Assembly (NCBI GenBank): GCA_048263775.1
Contig: JBLXDU010000002.1
Coordinates: 248,001 to 312,000 of the forward strand
Source: UBA1479 sp048263775
GTDB taxonomy: Bacteria; Pseudomonadota; Alphaproteobacteria; Rhodospirillales; Casp-alpha2
Direction of reading: 5' to 3'
DNA: 64,000 nucleotides
Positions 17,714-26,242 of this stretch are shown here, in pieces. The first letter of the stretch is position 1. Each line of letters begins with the position of its first letter. The translations under genes and the position numbers were made by a program. The notes under the pieces are model-generated. The model had not been told where the DNA came from. It saw nothing but the letters and a program-made list of their open reading frames with translations, and did no database searches.

Positions 17714-18571
17714 ATGTCCGTTCTGTCCTTCCATTCCCGGGTTTCACGCGGCTACGTGGGCAACAGCGCTGTCGTCCCGGCGCTGCAGGCCTTGGGCCGT
17801 GATGTCGTTTCCGTGGATACGGTGGTGCTGTCGAACCATCCGGGCCACAGGACGGTGACCGGCCGGCGGGTCCCCGCCGACGAGGTCCGGGCCCTGGCCG
17901 ATGCGGTGCTGGCGCTGGCCGGTGCACCCGCCTTCCGCGCGGTGATGACCGGCTATATGGCCGGGGTCGATACGGCGCGGGCGGCGCTTGGCATTGTCGA
18001 CCGGGTCAAGGCAGCGCGGGCCGGGGCATTCTATGTCTGCGATCCGATCCTGGGCGACCGCGACGAAGGCATCTATGTGGACGATGCCCTGGTGCCGTTC
18101 TTTCGCGGCGACGCCCTGCCGCGCGCCGACCTAGCCCTGCCTAATGCCTTCGAACTGGAACAGCTGACCGGCGACCGGGTGGTCGATGTCGGCACGGCCG
18201 TGGCCGCCGCCCATGCGCTGCGCGCGCGGGGCACGGGGGCCGTGGTCGTGACCTCCGTGCCCGATCACCCAGATCCGAACCTGGGCGGATTGATGATCGG
18301 GACACTCGCCGTCGACGACGAGGGCGAATGGCTGATCGAGGCGCCGAAATTGACCCGCCGGGCGAAAGGGGCGGGCGACGTGTTCGCGGGCCTGCTCATC
18401 GGGCATCTGCTTGCCGGCATGGCATTGCGCGATGCGGCGGCGCGGGCCACGGCCTCGGTCCACGGGTTGCTGGAAGCTGCCGATGAAAGTGATCTGGACC
18501 TGCCGGTGATCCGCCGCCGCGATCTGCTCACGCAACCGGAACGCAGCTTCAAACCACAAGCCGTGCGCTGA
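17714..18571 (+). CDS. pdxY: Pyridoxal kinase
   Basis: Ribokinase-fold enzyme that phosphorylates pyridoxal in the B6 salvage pathway. The 285 residues start with the PdxY/PdxK signature VLSFHSRVSRGYVGNSAVVP, include VVLSNHPGH, CDPILGDRDEGIYVDDALV (about 112-130), LPNAFELEQLTG, and the C-terminal anion-hole segment KGAGDVFAGLLIGHLL (about 218-233) with the catalytic Asp. It is divergent from the CitE-like gene and probably monocistronic. Confidence 0.92.
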   Translation: MSVLSFHSRVSRGYVGNSAVVPALQALGRDVVSVDTVVLSNHPGHRTVTGRRVPADEVRALADAVLALAGAPAFRAVMTGYMAGVDTARAALGIVDRVKAARAGAFYVCDPILGDRDEGIYVDDALVPFFRGDALPRADLALPNAFELEQLTGDRVVDVGTAVAAAHALRARGTGAVVVTSVPDHPDPNLGGLMIGTLAVDDEGEWLIEAPKLTRRAKGAGDVFAGLLIGHLLAGMALRDAAARATASVHGLLEAADESDLDLPVIRRRDLLTQPERSFKPQAVR

Positions 18572-18595
18572 CCCGAAATGGTCATGGGAGCGCGC

Positions 18596-18640
18596 TTGAC
18601 AGGCCGATGCTGATTTAGTATTTAACCAATGCGTTAAATA
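18596..18640 (+). promoter_or_regulatory. arsR promoter with overlapping operator
   Basis: TTGACA at 18,596-18,601, 17-base spacer, TATTTA at 18,619-18,624. The inverted repeat TATTTAAC, 6-base spacer, GTTAAATA at 18,619-18,640 has perfect 8-base arms and covers the -10 box. This is the usual layout for autorepression by an ArsR-type protein, whose gene starts 19 bases further on. Confidence 0.8.
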
Positions 18641-18658
18641 AAGAAAGCCCGATACGAT

Positions 18659-19006
18659 ATGACCACAGATGCCCTCAGCGAAACCTTCCAGGCCCTGGCC
18701 GACCCGACCCGTCGGGCGATCTTGGCGCGGCTTGCGCGGGGCGAGGCGTCGGTGTCGGAACTCAGTGAACCGTTCGCCATGTCCATGCCCGCGATCTCCC
18801 GCCACCTGAAGGTGCTGGAGCGCGCCGGCCTGATCGAGCGTGGCCGCCAGGCGCAATGGCGGCCCTGCCGCCTGAACGGCGAGGGGTTGAAGCCGGTCTT
18901 TGATTGGGTCGAGGAATACCGCCGGTTCTGGGAGCAGAGCTTCGACCGGCTTGAAGCTTATTTGGAAGAAATACAGAAAAAGGATGCCAGCGATGAGCGG
19001 CACTAA
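18659..19006 (+). CDS. ArsR-family winged-helix repressor
   Basis: A 115-residue regulator of the metal-independent ArsR branch often paired with SRPBCC proteins. ALADPTRRAILARLARGEAS (about 12-31) and the recognition helix MSMPAISRHLKVLERAGLIE (about 41-60) are typical; the beta-wing is RGRQAQWRPCRL. No ArsR metal-binding cysteine pair is present. It heads a six-gene plus-strand run and overlaps the next gene by 14 bases. The inverted repeat over its own -10 box indicates autoregulation of the run. Confidence 0.92.
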   Translation: MTTDALSETFQALADPTRRAILARLARGEASVSELSEPFAMSMPAISRHLKVLERAGLIERGRQAQWRPCRLNGEGLKPVFDWVEEYRRFWEQSFDRLEAYLEEIQKKDASDERH

Positions 19007-19493
19007 CGCCTTGTCCGTGTTCGAGATGTCCCGCCGGGTCAAGGCGCCCCGCGATCTTGTCTGGCAGGCCTGGACCGACGAAGGCCAGCTTGCGGACTGG
19101 TTCGGTCCGCACGGCAGCACCATGTCGCATTCGCGCGTCGACCTGCGCGTGGGCGGTACCTTCCATTACTGCATGACGGTGCCGGGTATGGGGGTGCTAT
19201 GGGGCATCTTCCAATACCAGGAAATCACGGCGCCGGAACGGCTGATCTATCTTTCCGGCTTCTCCGACCCGGAGGGGGCTTTCGCCCGAGCCCCCTTCGC
19301 CGACAACTGGCCGCTTGAGACCTTGAACGTCGTCACGTTCAGGGACCTAGGCGACGAGACGGAAATCATCCTGCGTGCCGAGCCGCACAACGCCACGGCG
19401 GAAGAACAGCAGATTTTCGCCATGAGCATCCCCGCCATGCAAGGCGGATGGTCCGGCACCTTTGAGCGGCTGCACACCTACCTGGAACAGTAA
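18993..19493 (+). CDS. SRPBCC (AHSA1-type) protein 1
   Basis: A 166-residue START-like domain protein. VKAPRDLVWQAWTDEGQLAD (about 17-36), WFGPHG, VDLRVGGTFHY and the C-terminal GGWSGTFERLHTYLEQ are the AHSA1 hallmarks. The fold has a deep hydrophobic pocket; the ligand is unknown. ATG 18,993 follows AAAGGA and overlaps the end of arsR, so translation is coupled. It is the most divergent of the three SRPBCC copies here, with an insertion FSDPEGAFARAPFADNW in the middle. Confidence 0.88.
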   Translation: MSGTNALSVFEMSRRVKAPRDLVWQAWTDEGQLADWFGPHGSTMSHSRVDLRVGGTFHYCMTVPGMGVLWGIFQYQEITAPERLIYLSGFSDPEGAFARAPFADNWPLETLNVVTFRDLGDETEIILRAEPHNATAEEQQIFAMSIPAMQGGWSGTFERLHTYLEQ

Positions 19494-19531
19494 CCCGATA
19501 ATCTTAACTTCTGGCCCGGGGAGGGGCAGAC

Positions 19532-20008
19532 ATGGATTCCATCGAACCCGCGGAACTCGACACACCCCGCACGAACTTGCTGCTGACACGCACCTTCGCG
19601 GCACCCCGCGCCCTGTTGTTCAAACTGTGGACCCAGCCGGAACATATCGTTCGCTGGTGGGGCTGCGCCGAAGCGGGTGACGTCGATTTCACCAACGACC
19701 TTAGGGTCGGCGGCGAATTCACCGCCGTCATGCAATTGGCCGGCGGTCATACGCACCGCATCACCGGCGTCTACTGCAAGATCGAGGCGCCGGAACGTCT
19801 GGTCTTCACCTGGGCCTGGGAAAACACCGACGACTTCCGGGGCGGAGAGACCCTGGTCACCGTCACGTTCGTTGACAAGGACGGCCAGACGGAACTGACG
19901 CTACGCCACGAATCCTTCGCCACCGAAGACGCCTGTGCGGCTCATGGCGAAGGCTGGAACGCCAGCCTGGATCGTCTGGGCGGATATCTCGCCGATCACA
20001 ACGGTTGA
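19532..20008 (+). CDS. SRPBCC (AHSA1-type) protein 2
   Basis: A 158-residue START-like protein. LLLTRTFAAPRALLFKLWTQ, EHIVRWWGCAEAGDVDFTND, LRVGGEF and ITGVYCKIEAPERLVFTWAW follow the family order, ending in GWNASLDRLGGYL. It is clearly similar to the next gene along its whole length, so the pair looks like a tandem duplication. GGGGAGG-like bases precede the ATG by about 10. Function unknown. Confidence 0.87.
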   Translation: MDSIEPAELDTPRTNLLLTRTFAAPRALLFKLWTQPEHIVRWWGCAEAGDVDFTNDLRVGGEFTAVMQLAGGHTHRITGVYCKIEAPERLVFTWAWENTDDFRGGETLVTVTFVDKDGQTELTLRHESFATEDACAAHGEGWNASLDRLGGYLADHNG

Positions 20009-20023
20009 AGGGACGCCGGTGCC

Positions 20024-20488
20024 ATGACCTCACAGATCAAAACAGCCCCTGCCGCCGCCGACACCTTGGTCGTCACGCGCCGGTTCGCAGCCCCCAGGGC
20101 GTTGGTCTTCCGCATGTTTACGGAGCCGCAGCATGTCGTCCGCTGGCTGGGGTGCGCGCCGGAAAGCGATGTCACCTTCCGCAACGATCTACGCGTGGGC
20201 GGTGAATTCGTTTCCGAAGGCCGTATGCCCGACGGCACTGTCAACCGCGTGTGGGGCGTGTACCGCGAGATATCCCAACCGGACCGTCTGGTTTTCACCT
20301 GGTCCTGGGAAGCGGCCGGCTTCAAGGGCGCGGACACCCTGGTCACCGTGACCCTGGCGGAACAGGACGGCGGCACGGAACTGACCCTGCGCCACGAAGC
20401 CTTCGCCGATGGCGACGCGCGCGACCTGCACGGCCAGGGCTGGGGCATGTGCCTCGACAAGATTGCCGCCCTTCTGGCGGCCGGGTGA
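20024..20488 (+). CDS. SRPBCC (AHSA1-type) protein 3
   Basis: A 154-residue paralogue of the preceding gene: VTRRFAAPRALVFRMFTEPQ, HVVRWLGCAPESDVTFRND, LRVGGEF and VWGVYREISQPDRLVFTWSW repeat the same landmarks with many conservative changes. It ends GMCLDKIAALLAAG. The 15-base gap to the previous gene suggests co-transcription. Two diverged copies side by side suggest distinct ligands. Confidence 0.87.
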   Translation: MTSQIKTAPAAADTLVVTRRFAAPRALVFRMFTEPQHVVRWLGCAPESDVTFRNDLRVGGEFVSEGRMPDGTVNRVWGVYREISQPDRLVFTWSWEAAGFKGADTLVTVTLAEQDGGTELTLRHEAFADGDARDLHGQGWGMCLDKIAALLAAG

Positions 20489-20499
20489 CCCGACGCGCC

Positions 20500-20775
20500 A
20501 TGGCGACCGTGCATTTCACCAGCCAGTTGGAACGCTTCCTGCCGGCCCCGAGTGTCGATGTGGGGCCGCAGGCTGCGACCCTGGGGGCGGCGCTGGCCGC
20601 CGTGTTCACGGACCATCCGGCGCTCAAAAGCTACATCCTGGATGACCAGGGGGCGCTGCGTCGCCACGTCGCGGTGTTCGTCGCGGGCAAGCCGGCCCGG
20701 GACCGCGAGAAACTGACCGACCCCGTGGGGCCGGACGAAGAAATCCACGTATTCCAGGCCCTGTCCGGGGGCTGA
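20500..20775 (+). CDS. MoaD/ThiS-like beta-grasp protein
   Basis: A 91-residue ubiquitin-fold protein: VHFTSQLERFL as first strand, ALAAVFTDHPALKSYILDD as central helix region, VAVFVAGKPA, and the C-terminal EIHVFQALSGG. The terminal Gly-Gly is the feature that MoaD and ThiS use for adenylation and thiocarboxylation. No MoaE, MoeB, ThiF or ThiG gene is nearby. It lies 11 bases after the SRPBCC genes and 17 before the propeller gene; in other genomes this type of gene also tends to sit beside such a propeller gene (recall, not searched). Confidence 0.8.
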   Translation: MATVHFTSQLERFLPAPSVDVGPQAATLGAALAAVFTDHPALKSYILDDQGALRRHVAVFVAGKPARDREKLTDPVGPDEEIHVFQALSGG

Positions 20776-20792
20776 GGTAAGAGGAACAAGTG

Positions 20793-21872
20793 ATGAGTGA
20801 TCTGTTGCAGGTAGCGACCCGCAAGGGCCTGTTTGAAATCGCCCGCAAGAACGGTGGCTGGGACATCGTCGCCAGCCACTTCCTGGGCGATCCGATCTCC
20901 GCCGTTCTGACCATCGACGGCATGACCCTGGCCGCCCCCGACCTGGGGCATTTCGGGCCCAAGCTGTGGCGCCGCGACAACAAGGGCAAATGGTCGGAAA
21001 TGGCCATGCCGACCTTTCCGGAAAAACCGGCGGATGCCGACGATGACCCCCATCCCTGGACGCTTGGCCGTATCTGGAATTTCACGCCGGGCGGTGCGCC
21101 AGGGCGGCTTTACGCCGGGACCATGCCGGGCGGCCTGTTCCGCTCTGACGACATGGGCGAAACCTGGTCCCTGGTCGAGGAACTGTGGCGGCATCCGGGG
21201 CGCAAGCAATGGTTCGGCGTCGCCGGGGGTGAGCAGCCGGGGTTGTCCTCCGTCCTGGTCGATCCCCGCGACCCCACCCATGTCACCGTCGGCGTGTCCA
21301 CAGGCGGTGTCTGGGCGACGCGGGACGAAGGCAAAACCTGGAACGTCATCAACAAGGGCATGACCAACGAATACATGCCGCCGGATCAGCAGGGCGACCC
21401 CATCCCCCAGGACATCCACCAGTTGGCCCAATGCCCGGGCCAGCCCGATGTGATGTGGTGTCAGCACCACAGCGCCATCTTCCGTTCCACCGACGGCGGC
21501 GAGAACTGGGTGATGGTGACGGCGGCCAAGCCCACGGGCTTCGGCTTCGCTGTGCAGGCCCATCCGACGGACGGCGACACGGCCTGGTTCGTGCCGGCGG
21601 AAAAGGACGAGCGGCGCATCCCCAAGCACGGCAAGCTGGTCGTCTCGCGCACCCGCGATGGCGGCAAGACCTTCGAGGTTCTGTCCAAAGGCCTGCCACA
21701 ACGCCATGCCTATGATTTGGTCTACCGCCATGCCCTGGCCGTCGACGAAACGGGCGAACGGCTGGCCTTCGGGTCGACCTCGGGCGGATTCTGGATATCC
21801 GAGGACGCGGGCGACAGTTGGCAAGCGTTGGACGCGCGCCTGCCGCCGATCGCGGCCGTGAAATTCGTCTGA
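20793..21872 (+). CDS. BNR/Asp-box beta-propeller protein (exo-sialidase-like fold)
   Basis: A 359-residue protein with repeated Asp-box turns SDDMGETW, RDEGKTW, STDGGENW, RDGGKTF and SEDAGDSW spread along the chain, as in sialidase or photosystem assembly propellers. No signal peptide is seen (N-terminus MSDLLQVATRKGLFEIARK), so it should be cytoplasmic. Sialidase catalytic residues (Arg triad, Tyr/Glu pair) are not evident, so hydrolase activity is doubtful. A GTG three bases upstream is an alternative start. Convergent with ppc, only 16 bases apart. Confidence 0.85.
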   Translation: MSDLLQVATRKGLFEIARKNGGWDIVASHFLGDPISAVLTIDGMTLAAPDLGHFGPKLWRRDNKGKWSEMAMPTFPEKPADADDDPHPWTLGRIWNFTPGGAPGRLYAGTMPGGLFRSDDMGETWSLVEELWRHPGRKQWFGVAGGEQPGLSSVLVDPRDPTHVTVGVSTGGVWATRDEGKTWNVINKGMTNEYMPPDQQGDPIPQDIHQLAQCPGQPDVMWCQHHSAIFRSTDGGENWVMVTAAKPTGFGFAVQAHPTDGDTAWFVPAEKDERRIPKHGKLVVSRTRDGGKTFEVLSKGLPQRHAYDLVYRHALAVDETGERLAFGSTSGGFWISEDAGDSWQALDARLPPIAAVKFV

Positions 21873-21888
21873 GTTCCAGGCCGCGAGG

Positions 21889-24672
21889 CTATCCGCTGTT
21901 GCGCAGGCCCGCCGAAATGCCGTTGATGGAAAGCAACAGGCCGCGCAGCACCTTGGGGTCGTCGGCGCCGCCCCGGTGGGCGCGCAGCAGGTCGACCTGC
22001 AGGTGGTTCAACGGGTCGATGTAGGGAAAGCGGTTCTCGATGGATCGGGCGAGAAGCGCATTACCGGCGAGCAGGCGGTCGTTGCCGGTGATCTCGAACA
22101 GCGCCGTGATGGTCGCGATGCGTTCCTCGCGGATGCGGTTGAAAATGGTATCGCGCAGGGTCTTGTCCGGCAGCAGGTCCGCATAGCGCGAGGCGATCGC
22201 CATGTTCGATTTGGCCAGCACCATGTCCATGTTCGACAGCAAGGTGGCAAAGAACGGCCAGTCGCGGTGCATCCGTCGCAGCAGGTCAAGGGCGCCGTCG
22301 CCCGCTTCGCCCCGCCAGGCCTGAACGGCCGATCCGAACCCGTACCATCCCGGCAGCATGATCCGGCATTGCGACCAACTGAACACCCAGGGGATGGCGC
22401 GCAAATCGGTGATCTTCCCGGACGCCTTGCGCGATGCCGGCCGCGATCCGATGTTCAGAGTCGAAATCTCGTCAATGACGGTCGAGGCGCGAAAGTAGTC
22501 GTTGAACCCGGGCGTCTCGAACACTAGGTCGCGGTAGGCGCGGAAAGCCAGATCCGACAGCCGATCCATGGCGCTGGTGAAGGCCTCGGGCACGGGGCCG
22601 TCGGACGGATGCAGCAGCGAGGCCTCGAGCGTCGCCGCGACATGAATTTCCAGGTTGCGGCGGCCGACCTCCGGGTTGGTGTATTTGGACGAGATGATCT
22701 CGCCCTGTTCGGTCAGGCGGATCTGGCCGTCGACCGCTCCCGCCGGCTGCGCCAGGATGGCGTCGAAACTGGGGCCGCCGCCGCGCCCGACGGACCCGCC
22801 CCGGCCGTGGAACAGGCGCAGCTTGACGCCATGGCGTTGGCACAGATCGACCAGGCCGGTCTCGGCCTTGTACAGTTCCCACCCCGAGGTGACGTAACCG
22901 CCGTCCTTGTTGCTGTCGGAATAGCCCAGCATGATTTCCTGCAGCCCGTCGCGGCTGTCGATCAAGCGGCGGTAGGCGGGCGCCGACAGCAGGGCATCCA
23001 TGATTTCGACCGAGCGGCGCAGATCGTCGATGGTTTCGAACAGGGGCACGAGGTTGAGGCTGCTTTGCCCCGTCTCGTCGATCAGCCCGGCTTCCTTCAA
23101 CAGGACCGCTAGGCAGAGGATGTTGGAGGCTTCCCGGGTGTTGGACACGATGGCGGTGCGGATGGCATCGGCGCCGTATTTGTCCAGCCCGTCGCGCGCC
23201 GTCCGCAGGACGCCCAGTTCCTTCGCCGTCGTTTCGGAATAGGCGTGGCGCGGGATAATCAAGGGGCGCCGACCCAGAAGTTCGGCGCACAAAAGGTCGC
23301 GCCGCGCCTGTTCGTCCATGCCCAGGTAGTCGGTGCCGGGTTCGGCCACGTCCAGAAGTTCCGCCAGGGTTGCATTGTGAACGTCCGATCCTTGCCGCAG
23401 GTCAAGGCGGGCAAGGTGGAATCCGAAGCAGTCGACGGCCCGGCGCAGATGGCGAAGCCGGCCCTTCGTCAGCGCGAGGGAGCCGTTCTGCACCAGTGAG
23501 TCGTGAATGATCTGAAGGTCGTCGCTCAGCTCGCGGGCGCTGCCGTATGGCGCGGCCTCGCCCAGCGGCGCGCGCGCCGGTGCGACCCCGTTGAGGTTCT
23601 GCTGCGTCGCGGCCAAGCGGGCGTATATGCGGCTAAGGGCGCGGCGGTAGGGTTCTGCATTGCGGTGCGACGAGGTGTCCGGCGACCCGGCTGCGAATTC
23701 TGCAAGGGCTGGCGACACGTCCACGATCAACGAGGATAGGGGAAGCTCCTGCCCGAGCTTGTGAACCTCCTGCAGGTAGAAGGTCAGCGCCTTCTCGCTG
23801 TGCCGGCGCAGGGTGCCCCGCAGCACGTTGGCATCGACGAAGGGATTGCCGTCCCGGTCGCCACCGATCCAGCTGCCGATCATCAGGAACGACGGCAGGG
23901 CGGCCGTGTCCGTATCGGCGCCGGCCGCGGCAAGACGGTCCTCGACTTCCGCGAACAGGCGGGGCAGTTCGGTGAAGAAGGTATGGTCGAAATAGGTAAG
24001 GCCGTTGGTCACTTCGTCCATGACATCCAGGCGCGTCTGGCGAAGCAAGTTGGTCTGCCACAGAACCAGAACGGCCCGGGCCAAACGGTCCTCGATCTCG
24101 CGATGTTCATCGGGCGTCAGGTCGGCTCGTTCACGCCGCGCGATCAGGTCCGCGATGGCGATCTCCCGGTGCATCATGCTTTGCCGGCGCACTTCGGTCG
24201 GGTGCGCCGTCAGCACGGGGCTGATCTGGGCATTTTCAAAGAACGCCCGAACCTCGGCCGGGGAAAGACCGGCGCCGAAGGCCCGGTCCAGTGCGTCGGC
24301 GATGGTTCCCCGCCGTGGCTTTGATCCGGCGATGGCGTGATGGCGCGTGCGCCGCACGTGGTGATGGTCCTCAGCGATGTTCGCCAGATGGGAAAAATAA
24401 CTGAAGGCGCGGATGACCTGGACCGCCAGTGCGGGATCAAGGGCACGGAGGATGTCTTCCAGCGCCTGCCGCGCCGACAGATCGTCCTCGCGGTGGAACT
24501 GCACGGACACGCGGCGGATGGTTTCGATCAGGTCGAACACCCCGTCGCCCTGCTGCGCCTTCACGGTCTCCCCGAGCAGCCGGCCGAGCAGCCGGATGTC
24601 TTCGATCAGCGGCTGATCTTTCGCGATGTCTTCGGCTTCCGCCGTCAAGTCGATGCCTGCCGTCATGACCAT
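21889..24672 (-). CDS. ppc: Phosphoenolpyruvate carboxylase
   Basis: Carboxylates PEP to oxaloacetate, replenishing the TCA cycle. At 927 residues it is close to the bacterial norm. The catalytic His segment is LTAHPTEVRRQSMMHRE (about 153-169); the second motif MLGYSDSNKDGGYVTSGWEL lies near 585-604 and is followed by LFHGRGGSVGRGGGPSFDA (about 625-643). The C-terminus ends SAGLRNSG, close to the canonical MRNTG end that reaches the active site. It is monocistronic, with a promoter in the 118-base gap before the oxidase gene. Confidence 0.98.
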   Translation of the reverse strand: MVMTAGIDLTAEAEDIAKDQPLIEDIRLLGRLLGETVKAQQGDGVFDLIETIRRVSVQFHREDDLSARQALEDILRALDPALAVQVIRAFSYFSHLANIAEDHHHVRRTRHHAIAGSKPRRGTIADALDRAFGAGLSPAEVRAFFENAQISPVLTAHPTEVRRQSMMHREIAIADLIARRERADLTPDEHREIEDRLARAVLVLWQTNLLRQTRLDVMDEVTNGLTYFDHTFFTELPRLFAEVEDRLAAAGADTDTAALPSFLMIGSWIGGDRDGNPFVDANVLRGTLRRHSEKALTFYLQEVHKLGQELPLSSLIVDVSPALAEFAAGSPDTSSHRNAEPYRRALSRIYARLAATQQNLNGVAPARAPLGEAAPYGSARELSDDLQIIHDSLVQNGSLALTKGRLRHLRRAVDCFGFHLARLDLRQGSDVHNATLAELLDVAEPGTDYLGMDEQARRDLLCAELLGRRPLIIPRHAYSETTAKELGVLRTARDGLDKYGADAIRTAIVSNTREASNILCLAVLLKEAGLIDETGQSSLNLVPLFETIDDLRRSVEIMDALLSAPAYRRLIDSRDGLQEIMLGYSDSNKDGGYVTSGWELYKAETGLVDLCQRHGVKLRLFHGRGGSVGRGGGPSFDAILAQPAGAVDGQIRLTEQGEIISSKYTNPEVGRRNLEIHVAATLEASLLHPSDGPVPEAFTSAMDRLSDLAFRAYRDLVFETPGFNDYFRASTVIDEISTLNIGSRPASRKASGKITDLRAIPWVFSWSQCRIMLPGWYGFGSAVQAWRGEAGDGALDLLRRMHRDWPFFATLLSNMDMVLAKSNMAIASRYADLLPDKTLRDTIFNRIREERIATITALFEITGNDRLLAGNALLARSIENRFPYIDPLNHLQVDLLRAHRGGADDPKVLRGLLLSINGISAGLRNSG

Positions 24673-24790
24673 CTCCGTGTCGCCGTTGGCGGATTGAGAC
24701 CGATCAGAGAAAGCCGCCCGGTCAAGCCGCGATCATAGCGGTTTTGAGCAAACCGGAAAGCGGTGACAGGATGCCCGTCGCCATTGCCGC

Positions 24791-26242
24791 CTAACCGACT
24801 CGGAAGTGCCCCATCATCCCGGACTTCTGGTGTTCCATGATGTGACAATGGAGCATCCAGTCGCCCGGGTTGTCGGCGACGAAGGCGATTTCCGCCTCGC
24901 CGTCAACGGTAAGCAGCACCGTGTCCTGCCAGGGCCGGTCTGGGACCGGTTTGCCGTTCCGGGTCAGCACGCGGAAGGTATGGCCGTGCAGGTGGATGGG
25001 GTGTTCGAAGGCGGTGTCGTTGCGGATCGCCAGGATCACGCTTTCCCCCTTCTTGAAGGTGAACATGGGGTGGCTGTGCTCACCGTATTGCATGGGTGGA
25101 TGAACGACCCCGTTGAACGACCATACCATGCCATGTTGGCGGGCCAACTCACGGCCGGTCAGTTTTTCACCCTTGTACAGGGCGCTCTCCAGTCCGCCCA
25201 TGGCACCCCCTTCCATGACCAGTTCCAGGCGTGTCGCCCTGTCCAGGTCCGGCTCGGATATCGGATTGTCGGCCCAGGCCTCGGGTGCCCTGCGCGTGGG
25301 CGGCGGGGTTGCCGGGGCGGGGCCATAGGCCAGGTCGGCCAAGCGGTAGCGGATGCCCTCGGGCGAATTGTCGATCACGGTGAAGCGGTCGCCGGTCTTG
25401 CCCGTCATGTCGATAATCAGGTCGGCCCGCGATCCGGGGGCGATGACCAACTGCCCTTCGTCGAACTGCCGGGGCGGCACGGGATGGCCGTCAATGGCCG
25501 CCAACCAGGGCCGGTGGCCGGTGAAGATCAGGCGGAAGATGCGCGCGTTGGCGACGTTGACGATGCGCAGGCGGATGCGCTCGCCCGGGGTCACGGGCAC
25601 GTCCTCGGCGATCTGGCCGTTGACGGTTACCGTGTTGCCGAACCGCCCGCCGTGGACCATGTCGTGAAAGGGCCGGTCGAAAGAGGCGATGGCGGCATCC
25701 TTGGTCAGTCGCCAGTCGTCGATGACCCACAACACGTCGCGGTCGACTTCGGGCGGGGCGGGTTCGTCGATGATCAGGGCACCCGCCAGGCCCATGGCGA
25801 CCTGTTCCGACGAATTGAAATGCGGATGGTACCAATAGGTGCCGGCATCGAAGGCATCGAATTCGTAGGTGAAGGTCCCGCCGGGCGGCACCGGATCCTG
25901 GGTCAGGTAGGGCACGCCGTCCATGGCGTTGGAAAGGCGGATGCCGTGCCAGTGGATCGTGGTCGGCTGTTCCAGGGTGTTCTTGAAATGCACGCGCAGG
26001 CGTTCGCCCTGCATGGCCCGGATCACGGGGCCCGGCGTGCGCCCATTATAGGCCCAGACGGCGGTCTCTGGGCCTTCCGGGCCGATCAGCCGCGCCGTGG
26101 CCGGGCCCGCCTGCAGGCGGACGTCGCGGATATTGCCCTTGGCGCGGGCCAATGGCGGCAGGGTGACGGAAATCAGGGCGGCACCCGCCGCCGCACCCAG
26201 GCCGGTCAGCGCCCGGCGGCGCGTCACCGGCCAGCCGGTCAT
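24791..26242 (-). CDS. Multicopper oxidase, Tat-exported
   Basis: A 483-residue three-cupredoxin oxidase. The N-terminus VTRRRALTGLGAAAGAALIS is a twin-arginine signal. All copper ligands are visible: HWHG (about 97-100), YWYHPHFNSS (about 136-145), HPIHLHGHTF (about 415-424) and HCHIMEHQKSGMM near the C-terminus, the last with the type 1 Cys-His-Met set. It oxidises a substrate in the periplasm and reduces oxygen to water. Substrate unknown: phenol, Cu(I), Mn(II) and nitrite relatives exist, and there is no Met-rich region. Its start overlaps the upstream cytochrome c gene by 4 bases. Confidence 0.92.
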   Translation of the reverse strand: MTGWPVTRRRALTGLGAAAGAALISVTLPPLARAKGNIRDVRLQAGPATARLIGPEGPETAVWAYNGRTPGPVIRAMQGERLRVHFKNTLEQPTTIHWHGIRLSNAMDGVPYLTQDPVPPGGTFTYEFDAFDAGTYWYHPHFNSSEQVAMGLAGALIIDEPAPPEVDRDVLWVIDDWRLTKDAAIASFDRPFHDMVHGGRFGNTVTVNGQIAEDVPVTPGERIRLRIVNVANARIFRLIFTGHRPWLAAIDGHPVPPRQFDEGQLVIAPGSRADLIIDMTGKTGDRFTVIDNSPEGIRYRLADLAYGPAPATPPPTRRAPEAWADNPISEPDLDRATRLELVMEGGAMGGLESALYKGEKLTGRELARQHGMVWSFNGVVHPPMQYGEHSHPMFTFKKGESVILAIRNDTAFEHPIHLHGHTFRVLTRNGKPVPDRPWQDTVLLTVDGEAEIAFVADNPGDWMLHCHIMEHQKSGMMGHFRVG

